Below, in pieces: positions 1-8,800 of a stretch of DNA of 21,874 bases. The first letter of the stretch is position 1, and each line of letters begins with the position of its first letter. This DNA is from a virus, in the IMG/VR virus record IMGVR_UViG_3300025141_011333, positions 1-21,874 of that record, one strand, 5' to 3'. The position numbers and the translations under genes are program-made. Under the pieces are notes generated by a model. It saw nothing but the letters and a program-made list of their open reading frames with translations, ran no database searches and was not told the origin of the DNA.

Positions 1-38
1 AACAGCGATGATTGATTAAAATAAAAAGGGAGAAAAAA

Positions 39-1376
39 ATGGAAAATGCACTACCGTATGACGAGATGACGGAAAACGCTGTATTAGGTTCTGTTATCGC
101 AAATCCAGGAGAATATGATGCTGTGGCTAGATATTTTACTGATGAAAATGTGTTTTATCAAAGGAAAGCTAGATTACTCTGGAAACGGATAAAACGTATG
201 AAATATGATAAACAGACAATTGATACAGTTACCGTATGTTTATCGATTACAAAAAAAGACATAGATAAAGGACTTACCAAATACTATGTTACTGGATGCA
301 CCAGTAATACTTGTACTCCAGGTATGACTGAATTATATTCCAATCAGTTGTATGAGAAATATTTAATGAGGAAGATTATTGTTAAAGCTGATGAGATTAA
401 AGAGAACGCTGAAGACAATAAGAAAGATATCTATAAAACGATAAGTGAGACACACTCTATTCTTTCTGAGATATTAAATATAAGACCCACAATGGCTTCA
501 GATATTAATGATGTTATTGCAGATACTGTTGATAGCATTAAAAACAAAACAACAAAGCTAATCAAAACAGGTTATGATAATATTGATAACTTTTCAGGTG
601 GATTAACAAGGGGAGAGATAACAATCATAGGAGGAAGACCAGGTCATGGCAAAACCACTGTAATGATTAACATGTTAGCCAATGTATTGGAACAAGGATA
701 TAAGGCTATATTCTTCAGCAGAGAGCTTCCAAATTCTGAGCTTGTAAAGAAAATTGTGTGTTTAGAATCACAACAGCTGTCTTATGGTATGGTTCGTAAG
801 AACATATTCACTGAAGATGAATTAAAGTTTTTTAACTCTGCACTATCACATATAAAGGAGAAATATTCAAGCGATAAGTTTTTAATGTTTGATAATGTGA
901 GAGATTTCGCAGCCTCATCAGGAGAAGTGAAGAAGTTTAAACCAGATATTATATTTGATGATTATATACAGCTTATTGCCTGTGATTCAAGACAAGACCA
1001 AAGAAGGTTACAGATAGAACAGCTTGTTAATGATTATAAATGGTTAGCAAAAGAAACAAATGCTGTTGTTGTATTGGCTTCTCAATTAAATAGATTTATA
1101 GAGAGGGCAGGTTCTAGAGGTAAGGCTTTAATGCCTCAGTTATCAGATTTAGCTGAGAGTGGAGCCATAGAACAAGTAGCAGAGAATGTATTCTTTTCTT
1201 ACTACGATTATAAGGTCCAAGGGGAAAGAGGAAAAGGAAAAAATATCATAACCATATCAGCGGGGAAAGTTAGATACGGAGACAGTGGTACTGTTGATTT
1301 AGGATATGATGGAGATAAATGTAAAATATATAATTCAATAGGAGAAATGATAGATGACACCTTACCATTCAAATAA
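39..1376 (+). CDS. dnaB: DnaB-family replicative DNA helicase
   Basis: Replicative helicase that would unwind phage DNA at the fork as a hexamer. The 445-residue length is normal for DnaB. The N-terminal helical domain (about residues 5-110) begins with a DnaB-like ENAVLGSVI segment. The RecA-like C-terminal domain carries Walker A GGRPGHGKTT (198-207, Lys205), a Walker B acidic pair in IIFDDYIQL (Asp307/Asp308) and the family signature SQLNR (about 347-351) followed by LSDLAESGAIEQ. I chose ATG 39 because GGGAG lies 6-7 bases upstream; an in-frame TTG at 12 has no ribosome site and adds nine lysine-rich residues. It is the first gene in the window of a rightward replication operon, overlapping the resolvase gene by 23 bases. 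No primase domain or primase gene is visible, so it must lie outside the window or be supplied by the host. Family assignment is firm. Confidence 0.95.
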   Translation: MENALPYDEMTENAVLGSVIANPGEYDAVARYFTDENVFYQRKARLLWKRIKRMKYDKQTIDTVTVCLSITKKDIDKGLTKYYVTGCTSNTCTPGMTELYSNQLYEKYLMRKIIVKADEIKENAEDNKKDIYKTISETHSILSEILNIRPTMASDINDVIADTVDSIKNKTTKLIKTGYDNIDNFSGGLTRGEITIIGGRPGHGKTTVMINMLANVLEQGYKAIFFSRELPNSELVKKIVCLESQQLSYGMVRKNIFTEDELKFFNSALSHIKEKYSSDKFLMFDNVRDFAASSGEVKKFKPDIIFDDYIQLIACDSRQDQRRLQIEQLVNDYKWLAKETNAVVVLASQLNRFIERAGSRGKALMPQLSDLAESGAIEQVAENVFFSYYDYKVQGERGKGKNIITISAGKVRYGDSGTVDLGYDGDKCKIYNSIGEMIDDTLPFK

Positions 1377-1842
1377 AAAGTACGTAGGAATAGACCCAGG
1401 AAAAAGTGGGGGTATAATGGTTATAGATGAAATGGGAGAAGCAACTGCATATAAATGTCCTGAGAAAGTTCTTGACATGTCAATTTTATTTAAATTGATT
1501 GTAGGACATACTGCTCCTGATAATGTAGAACTTTTAATGGAGAGAGTATGGGCAAGACCAGGAAATGCTGTAAGAGCTGCGTTTACATATGGAGTTAATT
1601 ATGGTCAATGGCTTGGTATAGCAGCGTCTTATGAGATTAAGATGTATACTGTATTACCAAACAATTGGATTAAATGGGTGGGTTGTCCTAAAGCATTGCC
1701 TGTCGCAGATAGAAAGAGGTGGCTTAAAGCAAAAGCTAAAGAATTATACCCTGAATTGAATAAAGTAACACTTGCAACAGCAGATGCAATATTAATAACA
1801 CATTATGCAAAGGAGAAATACTTCAATGAAAAAAAACTATAA
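1354..1842 (+). CDS. RuvC-like Holliday junction resolvase
   Basis: Predicted RNase H-fold endonuclease resolving four-way junctions or branched replication DNA, possibly before packaging. At 162 residues it matches RuvC size. Seen directly: first acidic strand VGIDPGKSGG (Asp14), second acidic residue in LLMERV (Glu63), and the C-terminal helix TADAILITHY (Asp144), which together supply the metal-binding acidic set expected of RuvC-type nucleases. The start at 1354 follows a GGAGA site with about 8 bases of spacing and overlaps the end of the helicase gene by 23 bases, implying translational coupling. Placement beside the helicase fits a role in replication and recombination. Other RNase H-fold phage nucleases are possible, but the GIDPG opening and length favour the RuvC group. 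Confidence 0.85.
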   Translation: MTPYHSNKKYVGIDPGKSGGIMVIDEMGEATAYKCPEKVLDMSILFKLIVGHTAPDNVELLMERVWARPGNAVRAAFTYGVNYGQWLGIAASYEIKMYTVLPNNWIKWVGCPKALPVADRKRWLKAKAKELYPELNKVTLATADAILITHYAKEKYFNEKKL

Positions 1843-2032
1843 ATACAAGTGTTTTGTTAGGTCAACATCAAATGTAATAACAAAAAAAGATATGTATCAA
1901 ATAAGCTTACCTCCACATGTTTGGAAAAAAATGGGATGGAAAATTAATGAGAATGTAAATTTATACTTAATTAGAGATGAAGATACAAAGCATATTATTA
2001 TAAAAAAGGAGAAATCAAACAATGAAAAGTAG
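1826..2032 (+). CDS. Small AbrB/SpoVT-like DNA-binding protein
   Basis: A 68-residue basic protein. Residues about 24-60 read like the swapped-hairpin AbrB/MazE fold: a short strand ending in ISLPPHVWKKMGW, then a polar turn (KINENV) and two more strands (NLYLIRD, HIIIKK). In known members this fold binds DNA as a dimer and acts as a transition-state or antitoxin-type regulator. The start ATG 1826 lies 9 bases after AGGAG at 1811 and inside the end of the resolvase gene; an ATG at 1805 would add seven residues but lacks a better site. It overlaps the next gene by 11 bases. No toxin gene is adjacent, so a phage transcriptional regulator is likelier than an antitoxin. The fold call comes from sequence pattern only. 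Confidence 0.6.
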   Translation: MKKNYKYKCFVRSTSNVITKKDMYQISLPPHVWKKMGWKINENVNLYLIRDEDTKHIIIKKEKSNNEK

Positions 2033-2321
2033 AACATCAATGGAAAGGGCAGCAGACGCTGAAGACCCGAACTGTGATATAGATGAATGTAGGACGTGTG
2101 GAGCTCCAATTGATGAAGAACAAGGAGATATAAGAGGATATTTTGGTATATTACCCATGGCTTTTTGTGTGTGGTGTACATCATCATTAACGGATATGGT
2201 TATACAAATGAATGGATTTAATGATATTGATGTGTTAGAAGAGAGATTGGAAGAGCTTAAACATGAAGAGAAATATCCAGGAAAATCAAAACATTATTAC
2301 AATAGACAAGATGAACATTAA
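2022..2321 (+). CDS. Small zinc-ribbon protein, function unknown
   Basis: A 99-residue acidic protein with two CxxC pairs, CRTC (Cys23, Cys26) and CVWC (Cys49, Cys52), separated by 22 residues, the spacing of a treble-clef or zinc-ribbon knuckle. The C-terminal third (about 60-95) is a charged helix rich in Glu and Lys. The start ATG 2022 is preceded by AAAGGAG at 2006-2011 with 10 bases of spacing. It is embedded in the replication operon, overlapping both neighbours by 11 bases. Zinc ribbons of this size occur in nucleic-acid-binding and transcription-modulating phage proteins, but nothing here identifies the partner. Confidence 0.6.
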   Translation: MKSRTSMERAADAEDPNCDIDECRTCGAPIDEEQGDIRGYFGILPMAFCVWCTSSLTDMVIQMNGFNDIDVLEERLEELKHEEKYPGKSKHYYNRQDEH

Positions 2322-2400
2322 CAAAAAACTAACACTACTTATAGTATTATGGATACTCGATAAAGCAATCATGCTTATCATGTTGATATTACTTAATTGA
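2311..2400 (+). CDS. Possible 29-residue membrane peptide
   Basis: An ATG at 2311 inside the end of the zinc-ribbon gene opens a 29-codon frame ending in TGA at 2398-2400. The peptide is MNINKK followed by an almost wholly hydrophobic segment rich in Leu, Ile, Met and Val with a single Asp-Lys break, i.e. one membrane-spanning helix with a positive N-terminus. Its stop overlaps the TTG start of the next frame (bases TTGA), and it exactly fills the 75 bases between two genes. There is no clear ribosome site, so translation would depend on coupling to the upstream gene. It may be real or a chance reading of a short gap. Confidence 0.35.
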   Translation: MNINKKLTLLIVLWILDKAIMLIMLILLN

Positions 2401-2849
2401 TATATCTACAAGACATAATAGACTTATTTGGTGAATGTTATAGAGAAAAGGGGGATAGTTGGGTGAAAGTAACAGAAGAATATGCAAAGGGATTTGACCT
2501 TGATTTAAAGTTTGGAAAATTGGGAGAAGACTTTGTTAAAGACATACAAGATGGTAACAACAAGATAGAGGTAAAAACAGAAAGAGATATCTGGAAGACA
2601 ACAGGCAATATTGCCATTGAAATGAGGTATAAAGGGTCTCCATCAGGTATTTCCACAACTGAATCTAACCTGTGGGTGCATTTATTGAGCTATAAAGGGG
2701 TCATAGAGGGCGGATTTATGTTCAACGTAGACTTACTTAAGGAAAAGATAAAAAAGCTCCATAAAGATGGTGATTTAAAAATGGTGATGGGTGGGGATGA
2801 TAATATGAGTCAGATGGCTCTGCTTCCAATTAAGGAATTATGGGGTTAA
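2397..2849 (+). CDS. PD-(D/E)XK-like nuclease
   Basis: Up to 150 residues. The core reads GEDFVKDI, then KIEVKTE (the E-x-K catalytic strand), then TGNIAIEM and SGISTTESNLWVHLL, a layout shared with small phage proteins of the PD-(D/E)XK nuclease superfamily in which Glu and the ExK pair bind metal. Predicted activity is DNA cleavage, perhaps host DNA degradation or recombination; the substrate is unknown. The start is uncertain. TTG 2397 gives the full frame but has no ribosome site and overlaps the preceding peptide stop. GTG 2463, after AGGGGG at 2449-2454, would give 128 residues that keep the whole nuclease core. Its TAA overlaps the stop codon of the opposing giant gene, so there is no intergenic space for a terminator. 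Confidence 0.6.
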   Translation: MIYLQDIIDLFGECYREKGDSWVKVTEEYAKGFDLDLKFGKLGEDFVKDIQDGNNKIEVKTERDIWKTTGNIAIEMRYKGSPSGISTTESNLWVHLLSYKGVIEGGFMFNVDLLKEKIKKLHKDGDLKMVMGGDDNMSQMALLPIKELWG

Positions 2850-5800
2850 AAACCTTCTTTAATATCCCAATTGAAATCGTTATAATAATTTTGAACATTG
2901 AATTTTTTAGCATAATGCTTTAATTTAGAGGTGTAATCATTGAGCCTTGCTTTGTATTGTGCTTCAGCTTCAAATAATGTCATTGTAATTTTGTCAGCAT
3001 CACGATGTTGCTGTAGCCATTTAATAAACTTCATTGAATTTCTTTTGCCTTCCTTTCCACTTTTGAAAAGGCTCCCTTTATTTGGATTTAATGTTTTTAA
3101 CTTGGATTTCATTATTGAGAATGCTTTTTTAAATGCTATATTCATAGGGTCTCCAGTTCTATATCTATCATGAGCAACAGCAAAAAATGTTGAATAGAAT
3201 TGTTTAGCAAAATCTTCTTCATCACCGAGATAGAAAGAATTTTTAAAGTCCTCATAGTAAGGAGACAACTCGTTACCTTCCATATCTTTTGGCATAGATT
3301 GACCTTTTTCATCCATGAAATCTCTGTATAATTTTGATATTCTAATCCTGTCTCTATTTAGTGGATTATTTGTCCTTTCACGTATTTTCTGTATATTTGC
3401 ATATAAAGAAGTTGTATTACGAAATACACCATCCCCAAACTGATTAAAATTAGATTTACCTTCATATAATTGCCCTAATTCCATACCTATAGAGCCAATA
3501 GTATTAAAGATTGCAGGTTCAAGAGTTTGTGTGAATCCTGTGTCAAAAGGGCTGATTGCCTCTGACATTATACCTAAAAACTCACCTTTCCACATTGTTG
3601 TCCTAAATCTTGTCCACCAATCAGTATTTTCTTTTGGCATTTCAGTGCCAAGTAAGTGCCTATAAAGACCAATCATAGCACTCCCAGATAAATATGTTGC
3701 TGTCAATCCCATTATAGGTTTCATAAAGTTTTTATTTTGAACAGCTTCCTTTGTGTTTCTTATAGTATTTTCAGTTGCAGCAAAAGCCATACGTTTAAAT
3801 AAAGTAAGAGGTCTTAATCCTTCTTTACCTGCCCACTTAGGCATAAATAAATCTGCAGATGAGCCCTGCGTATTGATATGTGCATATGTATTCATTTTAT
3901 TATTAATATTTTCAACATCTCTCATTAATTGAATTTTCTCATAATTTGACAATGTATTGTCAGCTCTTACCTCTTTAGCATTTCCATATTTTATTCTTAA
4001 GGCTATTTCTTTGTCATTTAAAAAATAAAAAGATTTAAGTCTTCTGACTGCTTTTTGGTGCAGATTGCTTTCTTTTGGATGCAATGCTATTCTCTCCAAT
4101 AATCTTCTTTGTTCTGCTATTGATGAAGCTATTGCTAATAGTCTATTAAATTTTTCTGTAGGTCTCATAAATCCAGCCTTAAACGCTGTTGCATCCAATA
4201 CTTTATCAATTGCATGTCTACCCTCATATAAAACATTACCAACGGTAAATGCATTACTGTTCATAGCCCTATTATAAACTTCAGCATCTTTCGCTAAGAC
4301 TAAGGCGAAGCCTTCTCCAACATCTCTTAACCTATGGGCAAATACAGTTTGAGTCGTACCTGTTATTAAATTTTTAAATCCAGCGGTAGGAAAACTTAAA
4401 CCAAGTTTAGCTACGATTCTAGCAGTACTTTCAAGAGTTCTATAAGAAAGCTCATAAGGGTCTGCAGATTTTTCAGCACCTAACTGCTTATTAATAACTT
4501 CTTTAACCCAATTTAATTCTTTCTGTTTACCACCCTTTAAAATACCCTCAGCTCCTTGAAATACCTTATGTATTCCATTACCTGGTTTCATTCCTTGTAT
4601 GGCTTCTGGAAACATTTCTAATGTAGCATAGAACTTAGCCATTCCTTGTACATAAGGTGTAACGGTTTTATCAAATGAATTTTCATATGTTCTTACAAGC
4701 TTACCTTTTTCATTCTCAATATATAAATCTTGTAACGACAATCTATCCTTTAAATATTTTATCGATATCTTGCTTGGATTGAAATTAATCATATCATCAA
4801 ATTGCATCTCAGCTATCAGCCTTGAATCTTCCATTTCCTTGCTTAATTGTTCTTTTGTAAAGTCTTTCCCATACTTATCTTTTGCTCTTTTATAAGCTAT
4901 ATCTGTTGCTAGTTTATTTACAGCGTTTGCCCTAGCTCTTTCATTTACATATAATAATCTTTTGCCTTCCTGTGTTAAAGACCTTGTGATATAAATTCCA
5001 TCTTCTATAAATTTAATTCCAGATTTACTCGACATAGACTCAAATTCTGCTTGATTTGTGTTTTGTCGTAAAGAAGATTCAAACTTATCTTTTCCGAATC
5101 CTTTTTGTATAGTATCAATATATAGCTTTGCTATTTGACCCTCTTTTGTGTTTAGATTTATATATTTATAACTGCCATCTTTATTCTTTGCAGCCAACCC
5201 ATCTCCACGAGTCCTCCCATCTCTGCCTGTTTTTATTGTTTTGCTCCACTCAGGGTTTATTACCTTATCAAAAAATGACTGAGCATTTTTAATTATCTTT
5301 CCTTCACCTTTAGGAAGTTTATTCCCATATTCTTTTTTTGCTTTTTGTAAAGCAAGTAACATCTCTCCGTTATTATCAAGAGCCACAACCATATTGTTTT
5401 TTATTTTAGAAAGTTTAGTCTCTCTTGTAAGGAAATTACCTCCAATTATTTTTGAAGCACCTTCGTTGAATTTTAATAATGGGGATTCATTTGTCGCCTG
5501 TATAGAGTTATGTGTAAGTAATTTTTCAGCTATATCTGACATTCCAATTTTTTTAACAGCAGCATGAGTACTTCCTAGTATCATTGCACCTTCTTTTAAT
5601 CCACTTTGCATCCCGCTGTCTACTTCTGCCCTTCTTAAATTATTTACATCATTTAAGGACATCCAACCAACACCATCTCTTTGAACAATGTCTTGATTAA
5701 TAACAAAATCATTATATTCCTTTAGTTCTTTTACAGTTGCATTGAACAGCTTCCCGTCTTTAACATCTAAAGCCTTTAAGGTCTTAACTTGGTCTGCTAA

Positions 5801-8800
5801 AGTAATATTTCTTGGTAATCTATTCCTTTCGATATCTGATATGAGATTTAGTTTTTTTAATGCATCTTTTTTGCCAATAAAATCTTTAAGCTCTCCAGAT
5901 AAAACTTCATCAAATTTATTTACAAATTTATTTAATTCATTTATTTTTTCAGAATACTTAATAGAATTTTGGTCTTTAGGTATTGTTAGTCTGAAATTTT
6001 TAGGATTATCTATTCCTGCTCTTTTAGCAATAAACTCTATAAATTCATTTCTATTGACATTGTATTTCTTTTCAACATCCCTTACCTGTTTATTTAAAAA
6101 ATTCTTATAGGCTGAAGGACTTTCAAAACTCGCATCACTTATTTTTTTGTATTTAGTTACGCCACCTTTGAATTGCACACCTCTAGTATCTAGTTTTTGT
6201 GTTAATCTTTTAGATACGATATTTGCATAATCATTAAAATTACCTATGCCTAAGATAGTTTTAACTCTTGACACAACTTGTTTTAAAGCTTGATTAAATC
6301 TAGAGAATAGACTTGGAGGGAATGTTAAGGCTTGTGCCTTATCTCCAGTTACATCTGCTGTAAACTCTTCCATATCTCTATTTTTATTTTGCTTTTTACT
6401 TTTCCATTCTTTATACTCAGAAGTTTTACTGGCTAATTGCTCTAATATACTTAAATCCTTAGACAATTTTACATCATTGGTTTCCCTTGCATATGCTTTA
6501 AGCTTATGAAACTTCTCATGAAAGTAATCAGTTGGTTGAAATCTGTCTTTTGCAAGTAATATTGCTCCCTCTGCAGCATCTATAAACTGACCTAAAACAC
6601 CTTTCCCTAATTTTGCTTGCTGTAATTGTTCTGGAGACAGTTTATCTTTTGCTGCCCACCTTTCAACAAACCTTTCTCTTGCTGGGTCAAATCCCTGTTT
6701 GAATGGCCCTTTACTCACATCCCCTTTTTTAAATTTAACATCAATGGGAGAACCCATTTTTTTATGTAATTCTTTCTGAGCTATAATTAAATCAGAAGCT
6801 TCTTTAATATTATAAACTCTATCAATTCTTGTTCTTTCATGCCCAAACAAATAATTTTCAGTTGCCGATTCCTTCCCTCCTAATTTTGCACCAATAGATT
6901 TTCCTCTTCTTCTTAAATCATAAAAGGCAGAGTTTGGGTTATCAGACATTTTTTTCTTATTAATTAACTGACCAACTTTAGCTGCCTTACCCATTAAACT
7001 TTTTCCACTGCCTACGTATTGCATAATATCTTCTGCCAATTTTTTATCTATCCAAACTTTTCGATTAAAAGTATTATATTTGACGAAATTAGCGTCCATA
7101 TCAAGAAAATATTCTTTTGTCTTATCCTCAAATTTTAAATATTTTTCTAAATCTTTTGGGTTGTCTTTTAAAATTTCTGCTAATTTATTAATTTCTAAAT
7201 TTCTTATGTAATAACGTGCTCCCAGTTTACCTACTATCTCTACTCCTTTATCTCCACTAGCTATAGCTTCTTCAATAGTAAATTTCCTTATTCCTTTTTT
7301 TGCTGGGTTTTTACCTGCTCCACTTGCATTCCATTCATTATATTCATTCATAACAGTTCTTGCATATTCCATTAATCTATTTGAATCTGGGCCTCTTAAA
7401 AATTCATTTATTCCTAAATGTTTAAAAAATAAATTCAATTCATTTGACGGTTTATTACTCGTTGTATTCCCGTCTTTTCTTCCTAGTATATTATCATTGA
7501 AAAATTTATTTAAATCAGATATTTTAACTTCTGTAAGGTCTTTTCCTTTATATTCATTCAAAAACCTTGATACTTCAATTATTCCATTTTTAGGGTTTTT
7601 AATGACCCCAGTAGCAAAATCAGTCTTAGACCTACCTATATCGCCTGATAGCCTTGCTTTTGCGTAGTCAATAAAAGCAGAAGAGTCGAAATCGCCTCTT
7701 TCAATAGCAGCTCTAGAAAGTTCGCCAGTTTTATCTTTAGCATTAATCATTTCAACCAGTTTTACTTCTTCTAGTCGCATATCTTTTGTTTCGTTTTTTA
7801 GCTGTTTCTTCCAATCATAAGGTTTTTTATCACCTCTTTTTATAACCGTAAGTTTATCTCTTTCTGAAATTTTATCATTTAAATTTTTCCTAGACATAGG
7901 AATTTTAGCTGATATAGCCTGAACTTCAAACTCCTTTTCCTTTCTTTCAAGTTCTGATTGAACTAAAAACTCCATTTGTTCATCTAATGTTTTTGGAGTC
8001 TTTGTTTCTTTGGTAATTGTTTTTTTAGTCTTTGTAGGCTCAGAAGGAACTATATCATATTCATAACCAGTTGTCTCAAATTCTGGAGCACCTTCCACTT
8101 CAACTTCTTCAATATCTTTTTCTTTTACTTCTCTTTTAAGTGGGTCTCTTTGTTTTAATAATTCTTGTTTATATGTTTTCTTTAATCCTTCTCCAAGTGC
8201 TAAGGCTTCATTATATGAATCTCTTCTAGCCCCTGTAACTAATTCATTGCCTTTTGGAGTTGTTAATACAGGTTCATATCCAATTATTTCCCCATCTTTA
8301 TTTTTAACTTCTTTTACAGATACATCAAAGCTATCAGCATATTTAGTCCTCATCTTTTTAGCTATTCCAGGTTCATTTAAAGCACCTAGATTAACCATAT
8401 CATGAACATCTTCTAATGATTTTATTTTCTTGTTAAGCTCTGCGTCAATATCCTTAATTTTAGCTTCTGTAGACATTTCTTCTTTAGTAAAAAACTTCTC
8501 TTTATTTTTAGACATTTCTCTAGTGATTCCATACAAAGTATTATTAATGAATCCAAATTCTTTCAATAACTCTGCTCTAGCTGCATGTCTTTCTTTTCTA
8601 CTTGATAATTTTGGTATATCATCCATTTTATCAAGATTCTGCGTATATTTTTTTAATGCCTTATTGTATGCAGGAATACCTATATAAGCATCTCTTGCTT
8701 CTGATATAATATTAATCTTTTCTTGGACAAGCTCTGAAGGTATAGGGACACCAGCTTCAATTAAATCTGATTCTATTCTTTCAATCTTTTCATATCTGGA

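Noticed and set aside
1-38. Tail of an upstream gene (stops at 13-15 and 17-19 in two frames)
   Set aside because: Fewer than 20 bases of upstream coding would be present, so no frame can be supported.
1897-2187. Minus-strand frame of 96 codons opposite the AbrB-like and zinc-ribbon genes
   Set aside because: Low-complexity, no ribosome site, and antisense to two well-supported genes with tight overlaps.
5742-6110. Plus-strand frame of 122 codons opposite the giant gene, and similar ones near 2940, 4065 and 8430
   Set aside because: Phe/Ser/Leu-rich shadows of the lysine-rich opposite strand; no domains or ribosome sites.
6791-7678. Integrase of a temperate phage
   Set aside because: The module is in-frame inside a giant late-operon protein, not a free gene. 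No repressor, excisionase or attachment site is visible, so it does not show a temperate life style.
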